A stretch of DNA of 64,000 bases from Streptomyces sp. ASQP_92 (GCF_025399895.1 NZ_JAODUA010000006.1:124001-188000); one strand, 5' to 3'; positions 43,062-51,149 are shown, counted from the first letter of the stretch. Program-made: numbers and translations. Notes: generated from the letters alone by a model not told the origin.

Positions 43062-43623
43062 CAGCGGCAGCGGTGAGCTGCTTGGCGAGGAATTCGCGGC
43101 CGTAGGCCTCGTTCTCTTCCTGATCCATCAGGCGTTCGTGTTCGCGGGCCTGGCGGCGGGTCTGGCGCTCGACGCCGAAGCAGTGGCGGCGGTCACGGAT
43201 GATGCGTTCGCGCACCCCCTTGCGGCTGAACTGCATCGCGTGGACCAGCTCATGCACGAGGGTTACGGCGAAGTCCTCGGGGGTGCGGTGCTGGTCGATG
43301 TTGACCAGCACCAGCACCGACCCGTCCGCGCGCGCCACCGCGCGTCCGGCCGCGTTACGGGCCTCGCGCACGGCGTGGCGCATCACGCGATCCAGGGCGC
43401 GCCTGTCGACCCCGCCCGCCAATTCGGCTTCGGCGGCGGTCGCCAGCTCAGCCAGGCCCCGGGCGTTGGTCAGGACGATCTGAACGTCGGGCATGCGGCC
43501 CGGCACCGAACGCGCTACCAGCCGTCCGGCCTGGTCGGCCAGGTACTGGGCGGTGCGCTGAGTGGCACGGTGGCCGAACACCTTGTGGGTGGTGACGGTG
43601 AGCTTCACAGCATCTCCGTTCAT
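43057..43623 (-). CDS. predicted zinc metallopeptidase-like protein (HELVH)
   Basis: A 188-residue protein with VTLVHELVHAMQFSRKG (HExxH) at about residues 121-137 and a downstream Glu-rich NEAYGREFLAKQL that could give the third ligand. The N-terminal half is helical (HRATQRTAQYLADQAGRLVA). There is no signal peptide. No close homologue in AICE-1. It lies directly before traB, so it may process an envelope or transfer protein. Confidence 0.72.
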   Translation of the reverse strand: MNGDAVKLTVTTHKVFGHRATQRTAQYLADQAGRLVARSVPGRMPDVQIVLTNARGLAELATAAEAELAGGVDRRALDRVMRHAVREARNAAGRAVARADGSVLVLVNIDQHRTPEDFAVTLVHELVHAMQFSRKGVRERIIRDRRHCFGVERQTRRQAREHERLMDQEENEAYGREFLAKQLTAAAA

Positions 43624-43632
43624 CGCCGCATC

Positions 43633-44019
43633 TCAAGCGGCGGCATCAGCGGGATAAGCGCAGGACACGCACATGCCGAGCGAGGGCGGGATGACGTACC
43701 CGGCATCCCGTTGGCACTCGGGGCAGGTGCGGCGGGCGAGCATCGCCAAAGCGAGCGCACCCCACTTGCGCGACGTCATCGGGCGTACCGGCAGGGCCAG
43801 TTCGACCCGGTACAGGAACGCCACACTCACCCCCGCCTGTCGGCGGCGAGAGCGGCGCATGACCTGTCCCGCAACCGGCTGACCACCGGGACGGAGCCCC
43901 AGGGCCCGTAACTGTCGGCGGGTCGCGTAGCCGTCGGGGGCGAACTTCCACGGAAACGTCGGTATCCCGTAGCGCGCGCCGGACGGGTCGAAGCACTTTG
44001 CGTACGCGGCGCCCATCAC
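43633..44019 (-). CDS. RRQRL-type zinc-binding protein
   Basis: A 128-residue homologue of 11568-11957: PSGARYGIPTFPWKFAPDGY, TRRQLRALGLRPGG, and CPECQRDAGYVIPPSLGMCV with spaced cysteines. GTG at 44019 or ATG at 44016 can start it; both overlap the previous stop. Core AICE gene of unknown role. Confidence 0.85.
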   Translation of the reverse strand: MMGAAYAKCFDPSGARYGIPTFPWKFAPDGYATRRQLRALGLRPGGQPVAGQVMRRSRRRQAGVSVAFLYRVELALPVRPMTSRKWGALALAMLARRTCPECQRDAGYVIPPSLGMCVSCAYPADAAA

Positions 44020-44873
44020 GCGGCCCGCTCAGCGAGCAGCGTGTCCCGCAGACCGCGCGCCTTCTCCGCAGACGTATGAACCGCCTTGCGGAGCCGTTCG
44101 GCCGTCAGATGGTTGTCGGGCCAGTCGGCCGACGCCGACCGCGCCTCAGCGAGGAGTTCGGCCGGGGTGCGCTTGGGTCGGGCAGACCGGGCGACGTCGG
44201 GGACTCGACCAGTCGCCCGGCGGGGCCTGGTCGAGTCCGCCGCCACCGTTGAGACGGAGCCGACCGGAACGGGTGCGATCGCAGGTACCGGCTTGAGCGC
44301 GACAGTCGGCTTCAGGAAGCCGACCTGAACCGGACGCGGGATCGGCACGGCGTTCACGATGCGAGGCTCCGGGGCGGGTTCGGCCTGGTCAGCCATCGAC
44401 CGATTCCTCACGCTCTCGGCCGTTTCATCCACATTTACGGTCGGGGTGGGCTGGTGGTGGAGGACCTTGGCGACCAGGTCGGACCCGAAGTAGATCGAGC
44501 CGACCGGAAGCGATGTGGCGAGCAGTACGAGCGCCCAGTTAGCGGGGTCCCAGTCGGCAAGCCGTCCCCAGTCGACCGACCCTTGATGCAGCGCCGGGAC
44601 CAGACCGTGGACGTAGTTGAGGACGAGGGAGGCGGCGGTGTAGGTGCCCAGCACCCGCAGGGCGAAGCGCCGGGCGTCGGCGGTCAGCACGAGCGTTGCG
44701 ACCAGTGCCAGCGCCATGAGTCCGTCGACAACGAACGGGTAGAGCGTGGCGGCGGTATGGTCCGCGCCGATCGCCCGAGCCACGTCCCGCAGTGCGTTCC
44801 AGGAGACCCGGAACGCCATGCCGACCACGGCGACCAGTGCGAGCACGAGCAGGGCTTTGGGGGTGCGGTTCAT
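44016..44873 (-). CDS. DUF2637 membrane protein
   Basis: The 285-residue protein has four membrane helices in the first 140 residues (ALLVLALVAVVGMAFRVSWN, LYPFVVDGLMALALVATLVL, and so on), the pattern of DUF2637, followed by a Pro-rich linker and a C-terminal helical part (RTPAELLAEARSASADWPDN then LTAERLRKAVHTSAEKA) resembling a short DNA-binding region. Counterpart of 11957-12964 without the coiled coil. Confidence 0.82.
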   Translation of the reverse strand: MNRTPKALLVLALVAVVGMAFRVSWNALRDVARAIGADHTAATLYPFVVDGLMALALVATLVLTADARRFALRVLGTYTAASLVLNYVHGLVPALHQGSVDWGRLADWDPANWALVLLATSLPVGSIYFGSDLVAKVLHHQPTPTVNVDETAESVRNRSMADQAEPAPEPRIVNAVPIPRPVQVGFLKPTVALKPVPAIAPVPVGSVSTVAADSTRPRRATGRVPDVARSARPKRTPAELLAEARSASADWPDNHLTAERLRKAVHTSAEKARGLRDTLLAERAA

Positions 44874-45487
44874 GCTCCCGCCCCCTGCTCTGCGACTGAC
44901 ATGGGCGGGAGGGGACGGCTGAACAGAGCGGCCACGTCCGGCCCGGTCATGTCCTCGCGCTGCATCAGAGCGCGGGTCAGGGTCGTGATGTCCGCCCACT
45001 GGGCGTCCACGTCTACGTCGGCGTACTCGATGACTTGCGACCAGCGCATACCCCACGCGCCTTTGGGGACCGGGCCGTCCACAGCGATGTGGAAGCCGGA
45101 CCGTCCGCAGCCCTCGACGGCCGACAGACGGTCATGGTCGGCGCGGACCAGCTCGATGTCCTCGGGCTCCCACACGCCCAGTTCCTTCACGTAGCGAGCA
45201 GCGGCCCGCTCACCGGCCGCGCACATCGTGGCGTAGCCCAGGAGGGTGGTGTCGCTCAGGTCCCAGGACACGCAGCCAGTCCACGACCGCCCCACTTCGG
45301 CGGGCACTTCGCGGCTCCACACCCGCCGGACCCGCATACCGTGCTGCCACCCGACCAATACATGGGCCGCTTCGTGCACGGCCGTCAGGTAGGCGACCTG
45401 ATCGACGTCCAGCCGCGAACCCCAGGACGCGCGCTTCTTGGGGTTGCCCTGGTTGTCCCGGTCCCAGTTGTCCGGCAGCGCGCTCAT
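44870..45487 (-). CDS. FtsH/M41-like zinc peptidase domain protein
   Basis: A 205-residue protein with LTAVHEAAHVLVGWQHGMRV (HExxH) at about residues 35-54, the form seen in M41 peptidases (HEAGH), and downstream acidic residues (EDIELVRADHDRL) that could supply the third ligand. It lacks an AAA domain and membrane helices. It takes the place of two hypothetical genes in AICE-1. Together with 43057 it gives AICE-2 two putative metallopeptidases in its transfer operon. Confidence 0.72.
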   Translation of the reverse strand: MSALPDNWDRDNQGNPKKRASWGSRLDVDQVAYLTAVHEAAHVLVGWQHGMRVRRVWSREVPAEVGRSWTGCVSWDLSDTTLLGYATMCAAGERAAARYVKELGVWEPEDIELVRADHDRLSAVEGCGRSGFHIAVDGPVPKGAWGMRWSQVIEYADVDVDAQWADITTLTRALMQREDMTGPDVAALFSRPLPPMSVAEQGAGA

Positions 45488-45753
45488 GCCCCCACCTCCG
45501 ACGTGCCGGGCGTGGTGTTCTGGTTGGCGAGCGTGCGGTGGGCCGCGAGGATCTTGCGGCGTGCCCGCCGGATGCGGCGGGCGTCCAGGTCGTTCGGGGT
45601 GCGGTCGAGCGTGATGATCTGCGCGTCCAGCAACTCGACCCGCGCCAGGATCAGCGGCATCTCAGCCTCGATCGCGTCCAGTTCGGCCGGCGTCGGCTCG
45701 ATGTCCGGCAGTACGCCGGTAACACCCGTCTGAAGTGCAGCGATGTTCTTCAT
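45484..45753 (-). CDS. DUF6284-like small protein, first gene of the AICE-2 leftward operon
   Basis: An 89-residue helical protein (LPDIEPTPAELDAIEAEMPL, TLDRTPNDLDARRIRRARRK), homologue of 13820-14086. Its leader contains the hairpin conserved between the two elements. Confidence 0.75.
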   Translation of the reverse strand: MKNIAALQTGVTGVLPDIEPTPAELDAIEAEMPLILARVELLDAQIITLDRTPNDLDARRIRRARRKILAAHRTLANQNTTPGTSEVGA

Positions 45754-45791
45754 GAGTCGTGGTCTCCCTAGCAGGTGAAACGGCTCGAACA

Positions 45792-45821
45792 GCGCCCCCG
45801 GAGTGCCAGCTCCGGGGGCGC
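45792..45821 (-). promoter_or_regulatory. conserved 12-bp hairpin in the operon leader of AICE-2
   Basis: GCGCCCCCGGAG (45792-45803) pairs with 45810-45821; only the 6-nt loop differs from AICE-1 (14124-14153). The surrounding CCGTTGAAGTCGG and CCCGCCCGTACGACC blocks are also conserved. Confidence 0.65.
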
Positions 45822-46109
45822 GCGCCGTTGAAGTCGGTCAATCCGGCTCCCCTCAGCCCCGCCCGTACGACCACACGGGCCGGACGGGCAGAGGAGGCAA
45901 CCGGCCGCCGCAGAAGCGGCGAATAGCTGAGTTGTGCGAGTCCCCTTTGGGAGCGGAGCTCCCGTTGAAGGCGTATGGGGACGTGACCTTTCGGTCTCAA
46001 GCCCTCCGGCTGACAAGGCGCCGGGAAACCTCGGCCCGCTCTGTCCCGGGCCCCTGGTCATGCAGGTTCAGCGCAACCGGAGCAACTCGAAGGAATTGAA
46101 CCGCTTGCT

Positions 46110-46195
46110 CAGCTTGTTGGTACAAGCTGATGCAGTGATGCTGCACCCACGGACAGTGAGTCGTCAAGGGATTGGGGCCTACATGTACCAACAAG
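46110..46195. promoter_or_regulatory. GntR-type operators upstream of the AICE-2 regulator
   Basis: CAGCTTGT TGGT ACAAGCTG (46110-46129) has perfect 8-bp arms. The 12-mer CTTGTTGGTACA inside it (46113-46124) is repeated in inverted orientation as TGTACCAACAAG at 46184-46195, 26 bases before the regulator start. This is what autoregulation by a KorSA-like protein would need. Confidence 0.65.
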
Positions 46196-46221
46196 TTGCG
46201 CGAGTGCGTCATGATGAGGGC

Positions 46222-46995
46222 ATGAACAAGCAGCCGAAGTACCGGCAGGTGGCCGACGCGCTCCGCCGAGAGATCGACAACGGCACGTACCCGCCGGGGT
46301 CGCGGCTGCCCTCAGAGAGCGAGCTTTCCGCCCGCTTCGAGGCGTCTCGCAACACCGTCCGCAACGGCCTGAGTCTCCTGGTGACGCAGGGACTCATCTC
46401 GTCCAGCCAGGGACTTGGATACGAGGTCGCCAAGCACGAGGTGTTCGAGCTGAACGCCTCACGCTTCGAGAACCTGGAGTTCCCGCAGAACGGTGACGCG
46501 TACAGCACGGACGTCACGAACGCGGGGCGCCGACCGCACCAAACCTTCCGAGTCGAGCTGACTCCCGCCCCGGGATACGTGGCTGAGCGCTTGAAGGTTG
46601 AGGAGGGTTCCACGGCCGTACTGAGGTTCTGCCACCGGTTCGTGGATGACGTTCCGTGGTCGACACAGGCCACCCATTACCCGGAGTGGCTCGTCAAGCA
46701 GGGGCCGCGACTGACCGACCCCGGGGACATCGCGGAGGGCACGACGCGCTACCTGGCGAGTCTGGGAGTCGAGCAGATCGGCTACTTCGACGAAATCGCC
46801 GCTCGTATGCCGACGCCCGAAGAGGCTCGTCTTCTGGAGATCGGCGCGGGGGTCCCGGTGCTTCTGTGGACACGCACTGGGTACTCCAATGAGCGTCCGA
46901 TCCGGTGCACAGTCACGACCTTCCGGGGCGACCTGAACCGGATGAACTACGAGATCGGCGACCTGTCCGCCCGGAGTGAGAACGAGCCTCAGTGA
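46222..46995 (+). CDS. GntR/HutC-family regulator, KorSA-like
   Basis: A 257-residue protein with an N-terminal winged helix (YRQVADALRREIDNGTYPPG, LPSESELSARFEASRNTVRN) and a C-terminal UTRA-type effector domain (ERLKVEEGSTAVLRFCHRFV, GVPVLLWTRTGYSNERPIRC). In AICEs such KorSA-like proteins repress transfer and replication genes. The ATG at 46222 is preceded by GAGGG. The stop overlaps the GNAT start. Candidate operators lie just upstream. Confidence 0.88.
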   Translation: MNKQPKYRQVADALRREIDNGTYPPGSRLPSESELSARFEASRNTVRNGLSLLVTQGLISSSQGLGYEVAKHEVFELNASRFENLEFPQNGDAYSTDVTNAGRRPHQTFRVELTPAPGYVAERLKVEEGSTAVLRFCHRFVDDVPWSTQATHYPEWLVKQGPRLTDPGDIAEGTTRYLASLGVEQIGYFDEIAARMPTPEEARLLEIGAGVPVLLWTRTGYSNERPIRCTVTTFRGDLNRMNYEIGDLSARSENEPQ

Positions 46996-47561
46996 GAATC
47001 GCCAACGCCGTGCCGGCCGATCTGCCCAAGCTGCTCGCCTTCCGAGAGGAGGCGGCGGCTTGGCTCGGTGAGCTAGGCACAGACCAGTGGCGCCGCCCGT
47101 ACCCGGCGGACCGATTGCTTGCCACGATCGAGGCCGGTGTGGTCTTCATGGTTCGCGACGGGGAAGCCACGGCCGCGACCATAACGCTGACCCCGGATGC
47201 GGAAGACGGCCTCTGGTCGGACGCGGAACTATCCGAGCCGTCGATGTTCGTGAACAAACTGACGGTGGCGCGGACACACGCCGGACAGGACCTCGGCGGC
47301 CGTTTGCTCGATTGGGCAGGTGACCGGGCGTTCCGGTCCGGCGCCGTATGGCTCCGCTTGGATGCCTGGACCACGAACGAGCCGCTCCAGCGCTACTACC
47401 TCAACCACGGATTCGAGCACGTTCGTACGGTCACGGAGGGCGGGGCGGTGAATGGCGGGCCTCGCGTCTCGGGTTGGCTTGCACAGCGGCCAGCGCGACG
47501 CGACGCAGGTCACGGGCTGGACGACACGACTTCGGCGCCGACATCAATTACCGCTGTGTGA
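46992..47561 (+). CDS. GNAT-family acetyltransferase
   Basis: A 189-residue protein with the GNAT fold. The acetyl-CoA loop segment is VNKLTVARTHAGQDLGGRLL, followed by RLDAWTTNEPLQRYYLNHGF. GTG overlaps the regulator stop. The last dozen residues (TTSAPTSITAV) are encoded by the right-end arm repeats. Substrate unknown; likely cargo or a partner of the regulator. Confidence 0.85.
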   Translation: MRIANAVPADLPKLLAFREEAAAWLGELGTDQWRRPYPADRLLATIEAGVVFMVRDGEATAATITLTPDAEDGLWSDAELSEPSMFVNKLTVARTHAGQDLGGRLLDWAGDRAFRSGAVWLRLDAWTTNEPLQRYYLNHGFEHVRTVTEGGAVNGGPRVSGWLAQRPARRDAGHGLDDTTSAPTSITAV

Positions 47562-47583
47562 CATCAACGGCTGACATCAACGT
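47559..47583. promoter_or_regulatory. right-end arm-type doublet of AICE-2
   Basis: Identical over 25 bases to 35313-35337. A third partial copy, GACATCAA, lies at 47539-47546, so the right end holds at least three units against two at the left. Confidence 0.65.
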
Positions 47584-47687
47584 GGGCGTACACCGGGAGA
47601 CATCCACGGATACGGCACGGCTTGAGCTGGCCTCTCAACCCGGTCTCCTCCCGGCGTGCGACTGGCGCCTAATAGGGGCGCACGCGC

Positions 47688-47731
47688 CTACGGATCAGAA
47701 GGTTGCAGGTTCGAATCCTGCCGAGTGCACA
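47688..47731. repeat. attR of AICE-2
   Basis: Perfect copy of 35231-35274. The preceding sequence is not tRNA, so it is not a functional gene. Confidence 0.93.
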
Positions 47732-47738
47732 GCAGGTG

Positions 47739-47767
47739 AGAGGCCCCGGACATCGCGTCCGGGGCCT
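47739..47767 (+). terminator. native tRNA-Arg terminator, displaced by AICE-2
   Basis: GAGGCCCCGGAC pairs with GTCCGGGGCCTC around a 5-nt loop and is followed by TTG. It sits a few bases past attR. Confidence 0.75.
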
Positions 47768-47809
47768 CTTGCGTTGGGTCGTGGTCGTACAGCAGCGAAG
47801 TACGGCAAC

Positions 47810-47986
47810 GCGGTGCCGCCACATCATCAGGACCTCGCGCCGCTCGTTGACCACGGCAGCCAACGCCAGGTGCCGGAGCTTGACGACGTGGTGCTCCCAG
47901 CGGTTCCCGTCCGGCGTCTCGACGTCGGTGAGCCACAGGTTCACCCGGCTGTTCTCGTAGATCGGACGTTCCCGTGGATCTTCCAC
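47810..47986 (-). pseudogene. 5' fragment of a NUDIX hydrolase gene
   Basis: From GTG 47986 the frame encodes IYENSRVNLWLTDVETPDGN then RWEHHVVKLRHLALAAVV and VLMMWRHR, the conserved N-terminal strand set of a Streptomyces NUDIX family. Homology then stops about 60 codons in, before the Nudix box, and the frame runs into the tRNA terminator. No 3' part is present nearby. It lies just outside attR and is unlike the AICE-1 Nudix protein. It may be a remnant of an earlier element at this tRNA-Arg site. Confidence 0.7.
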
Positions 47987-48163
47987 TGCATCGCTGCGGC
48001 CCCTCCCGATCGGCTTCCAGAGTCTCAGACCAAGCCAAGAGGAGACGTACGTGCAAGTCGTTTGGCGTCAACTGGGCGCGGTGGACGCGCAGTTGCACTG
48101 CTGCGCACGAGGAGTGAGCCGCATCTAAGTGATGGTTTCTGGCCCGGGCGATAACGTGGCGCC
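47987..48163. other. short intergenic stretch with a possible 25-codon frame
   Basis: A GTG at 48051 preceded by AGGAG opens a 25-residue frame (VQVVWRQLGAVDAQLHCC) ending at 48128. It has no recognised relatives and could be another gene fragment left near the tRNA site. I do not call it a gene. Confidence 0.35.
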
Positions 48164-48373
48164 ATGGATGAACCCCGGATCAGGCTCTACGGCTCGGCGG
48201 ACGAAGTCACCATCGCGGCCAATGCTGCCGGGTTGAGGGAACTTGCCGAGCGACTCCTGGGACTTGCGGATCCCGAACTTCGGGACGGCTACCACCAGCA
48301 CCTTGATGCGGGTATCAACCTTGAAGAGGGGTCCATCAACCTGATTCTGGAGCGCGACGACAAGGTTTGGTGA
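48164..48373 (+). CDS. Imm32-like immunity family protein
   Basis: A 69-residue protein (NAAGLRELAERLLGLADPEL, then GYHQHLDAGINLEEGSINLI). The pattern of an LxxLAxxL helix followed by HxHLD and a GSxxLxLxR strand resembles Imm32 family immunity proteins. No toxin gene is adjacent, so it may be an orphan. Weak ribosome site before the ATG. Confidence 0.65.
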   Translation: MDEPRIRLYGSADEVTIAANAAGLRELAERLLGLADPELRDGYHQHLDAGINLEEGSINLILERDDKVW

Positions 48374-48427
48374 CGACGCGCCCCGCGAGGGTCGGACCGT
48401 GCGGCGACAGGGGTGGGCGCGTGCGGA

Positions 48428-48679
48428 CTACTGGTCCGCCTTCCAGTCCGTGTCCAGGGTTGCGGCGTGGACGGTCGCGACGATCAGGGTGATGGTGAGG
48501 ACGCCCCACACCCAGTTCTTGGGGTTGCCGAAGATCGAGCCCCCGAAGGCGGAGCCATAGACGAGTGCTCCGTAGATGGCCGGCATGGCCATCGTGACGA
48601 GGCGCTTCTTGGCGGCGATGAAGAACAGCGGCGGCGCCAGCAGGCCGGCTGACAGCACGACCGCGGCGATCCAGATCAC
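48428..48679 (-). CDS. small integral membrane protein
   Basis: An 83-residue protein with three hydrophobic helices (WIAAVVLSAGLLAPPLFFIA, AMPAIYGALVYGSAFGGS, WGVLTITLIVATVHAATL). GTG start at 48679. No family recognised. Confidence 0.6.
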   Translation of the reverse strand: MIWIAAVVLSAGLLAPPLFFIAAKKRLVTMAMPAIYGALVYGSAFGGSIFGNPKNWVWGVLTITLIVATVHAATLDTDWKADQ

Positions 48680-48782
48680 CTTGTGCTGCTTGCTTCCGAG
48701 GTTGCTGTCCGGCGCCCATTCCTGTCCGCTCCCGCTTCGCGAGAGCGGCTGGGTTGTCAGTAGGGGGCGGTAGCTTCGAGGG

Positions 48783-49661
48783 GTGGCTGGGTTGTGGCGG
48801 TGTGTTGGGGTTCGGTGGGGGGCCGACGGGCCCGGGCTGCGGTGGGAAGGGGGGCGGGTCAGTGCGCTCGGCTACGGGCGGGATGTGGCGTTCCGGGCCG
48901 TCGGGGTGCGGAGCTGTGTGGGGGCGCGGGGGAATCCCTGTCCGGTGACGGCGCCGGTGCCGGGGCGGGGTACGCAGGCGCGGTGCGCTGAATGTGCTCG
49001 GCTCGATCGGGCGCACTCCGTGGCCGCCGACACCTACGTCGATGACCCGCGCACCTATCGCGTCTACCTCGCCTGGTTCGGGAGCGGGATGGTCAAGGTC
49101 GGGATCACCGCGGAGGAGCGCGGGTCGGCCCGGCTGCTCGAACAGGGGGCGGTGGCGTTCGGCTGGCTCGGGCGCGGGCCCCTGATGGCGGCCCGCCGCT
49201 GCGAAGAGCTGCTCCGGGCTGCCCTCGCGGTGCCGGACCGGATTCCCTACGCGGCAAAACGTGCGGTACGGGCCCGGCTTCCCGGGGTGGCCGAGCGCGC
49301 GGCCGAGGTCGCCGCCCTGCACGCGCGGGCGGTCGCCCTGCCCGGCTGGCCCGAGTCATTGCAGCGGCTGGAGTGCCAAGTCGTCGACCACGCAGGGGAG
49401 TTCGGGCTCGACGGGCTTCCGCCCGCCTCGGGGGTGGTCACCGAGCTCGTGGACCAGGGCGTGGTGAGCGGTCGGCTCGTCGCCGCTGCGGGGCCCGACC
49501 TCCACCTGGAGGCCGGGGGCGGGCGCGGTGTCCTGGTGCTGGACGCGCGGCTCATGAGCGGGTGGGATCTCGCGGCGGTCGGTCCCAGTGAGGCGGAGGG
49601 TGTGACCGTGCCGGTTCGGGATGTTCCCAAGGAGGGTGGGGTCCAGGATTTGTTGTTTTGA
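48783..49661 (+). CDS. DUF2797 protein with zinc-binding cysteines
   Basis: The 292-residue protein matches DUF2797: Cys-containing CVGARGNPCPV and ARCAECARLDR form a likely zinc site, then YRVYLAWFGSGMVKVGITAE. That last segment resembles the GIY-YIG-like core of small nuclease-fold proteins (aromatic strand, VKVGIT, then an Arg). Function unproven. The start at 48783 is uncertain because the first 30 residues are low complexity. Confidence 0.78.
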   Translation: MAGLWRCVGVRWGADGPGLRWEGGRVSALGYGRDVAFRAVGVRSCVGARGNPCPVTAPVPGRGTQARCAECARLDRAHSVAADTYVDDPRTYRVYLAWFGSGMVKVGITAEERGSARLLEQGAVAFGWLGRGPLMAARRCEELLRAALAVPDRIPYAAKRAVRARLPGVAERAAEVAALHARAVALPGWPESLQRLECQVVDHAGEFGLDGLPPASGVVTELVDQGVVSGRLVAAAGPDLHLEAGGGRGVLVLDARLMSGWDLAAVGPSEAEGVTVPVRDVPKEGGVQDLLF

Positions 49662-49857
49662 GGGGATCTGCGCGGGTTGCGGGTTGCGGGTTGAGGTTTG
49701 TGGGTTGTGGGTTGTCCTGCGGGGCCCGTTCGGCTGGGCGCCCGTTCGGCCGGGCGGCCGTTCGGCAGGGCTGCTGGGTCGTCGGAATGGGAGTGTGCCG
49801 CGTTCCAGGTTCCCGTGATCGCTGGACAGGGTTCGCGGGGCGGCCGAGGGTGGGGGC

Positions 49858-51090
49858 ATGAGTGATCGGGTGGGGTGGCGGGGATCGGTCGGTGACTCGG
49901 CGTCGGCCGGAAGCGCGGCATTGAGCGGCGGCGACGACGAGGTGCTGGGCAGCGGCAGCGGCAGCGGCGGCGGCAGCGGTGGGGTTCTGGGCGGCGGCCA
50001 CGCGTCAAGGACCGGCCACGCGTCAGGGACCGGCCGCCCCGCGTCGCCCGGTCACCCCGCAGCGCCCGGCCACTCCGCGTCCCCCGGCCGCCCCGCATCG
50101 GTAGGCCACCCCGAATCGGCCCGCTCCAGCGGCGCCGGCGCCCACCCCGCATCGCCCACCCACCCCGCATCCCCCGGCCGCGTCGAGCCTGGTGAGGGGG
50201 GCCGGGTTCGGGGGTTCTGGGGGCGGATCGGGGTGCCTGGGGGCATTGATGTCCATACGCACTTCATGCCCCGGCGCGTGCTCGACAAGGTGTGGCGGTA
50301 TTTCGACTCCGCGGGGGAGTTGGTGGGCGGGGTCGAGTGGCCCATCACCTATCGGGAGGAGGAGGCCGAGCGGGTGCGGCTGTTGCGGGAGGAGTTGGGG
50401 GTGCTCGCCTTCACCTCGATGATCTACCCGCACAAGCCCGGGATGGCTGCCTGGCTCAACGGGTGGAGTGCCGGGTTCGCCGCGCGGACGGACGGGTGTC
50501 TGCACACCTCCACTCTCTTTCCCGAGCCGGGGGCCGCCGCCTATGTGCGGGATGCCCTCGAAGCGGGGGCCCGGGTGTTCAAGTCCCATGTGCAGGTGGG
50601 GAGTTACGATCCTGGCGACCCGCTCCTCGACCCCGTATGGGGGCTGCTCGCCGAGGCGGGCGTGCCTGTGGTGATGCACTGCGGGTCCGGGCCCGCGCCG
50701 GGGAAGTACACGGGGCCGGGGCCGGTCGGGCGGGTGCTCGCGCGCCACCCCCGGCTGCGGCTGATCGTCGCGCACATGGGGATGCCGGAGTACGCCGACT
50801 TCCTCGACCTCGCCGAGGCGTACGACTCCGTCATGCTCGACACGACCATGGCCTTCACCGACTTCAGTGAGCGCCTCGCGCCGTTCCCCGCCGACGAGCT
50901 CGGCCGGTTGCGCGACCTAGGGGATCGGGTGCTGTTCGGTTCGGACTTTCCCAACCTCCCCTATCCCTACCTCCATCAGCTGGAGTCGCTGGAGCGGCTC
51001 GGGCTCGGGGACGCGTGGCTGCGGGCCGTCTGTCACGACAACGCGGCCCGTCTCTTCGGGCCGGTCCCCGGGCGGCCTCCGGGTGATTAG
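49858..51090 (+). CDS. amidohydrolase family 2 metal-dependent hydrolase
   Basis: A 410-residue protein. Residues about 125 to 400 form an amidohydrolase-2 barrel with metal ligands in GIDVHTHFMPRRV, VVMHCGSG, LIVAHMGMPEYADF and LFGSDFPN. It probably hydrolyses or decarboxylates a small organic acid. The first 120 residues are Gly/Ser/Pro/His repeats (GHPAAPGHSASPGRPASVGH) unlike a normal N terminus. The true start may therefore be further downstream, although no better ribosome site is evident. Its 3' end is duplicated in a tandem repeat. Confidence 0.82.
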   Translation: MSDRVGWRGSVGDSASAGSAALSGGDDEVLGSGSGSGGGSGGVLGGGHASRTGHASGTGRPASPGHPAAPGHSASPGRPASVGHPESARSSGAGAHPASPTHPASPGRVEPGEGGRVRGFWGRIGVPGGIDVHTHFMPRRVLDKVWRYFDSAGELVGGVEWPITYREEEAERVRLLREELGVLAFTSMIYPHKPGMAAWLNGWSAGFAARTDGCLHTSTLFPEPGAAAYVRDALEAGARVFKSHVQVGSYDPGDPLLDPVWGLLAEAGVPVVMHCGSGPAPGKYTGPGPVGRVLARHPRLRLIVAHMGMPEYADFLDLAEAYDSVMLDTTMAFTDFSERLAPFPADELGRLRDLGDRVLFGSDFPNLPYPYLHQLESLERLGLGDAWLRAVCHDNAARLFGPVPGRPPGD

Positions 51091-51149
51091 GCCCGCTCCG
51101 CGCCGGGCGGCCTCCGGGTGAGTAGATCCGTCCCGCGCCGGGCGGCCCC
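51070..51149. repeat. 35-bp tandem repeat at the 3' end of the amidohydrolase gene
   Basis: Units beginning GGGCGGCC start at 51070, 51105 and 51140 (the last partial). The first spans the final codons and the stop codon at 51088-51090. Confidence 0.8.

Larger units (their letters stand above)
45754..46221. other. 468-bp divergent control region of AICE-2
   Basis: No gene is supported. It contains the conserved hairpin leader on the left and a regulator operator zone on the right (46110-46195). Promoters for the leftward operon and the GntR gene must lie here. Confidence 0.6.
35231..47731. mobile_element. AICE-2: integrative and conjugative element of the prim-pol type in tRNA-Arg(ACG)
   Basis: A 44-bp perfect direct repeat (35231-35274 and 47688-47731) bounds 12.5 kb. 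The element has int and xis beside the tRNA, then DUF3631 ATPase, CxCGRDR protein, prim-pol, Spd-like membrane protein, TraB, RRQRL protein, DUF2637 protein and DUF6284 protein on the minus strand, and a GntR regulator plus GNAT acetyltransferase on the plus strand. The backbone is homologous to AICE-1 17 kb away, but att, iterons, TraB repeats and operator all differ. It appears intact. Confidence 0.95.

Noticed and set aside
47688..47731. A second tRNA-Arg gene
   Set aside because: Only the sequence from the anticodon loop onward matches; it is attR of AICE-2.
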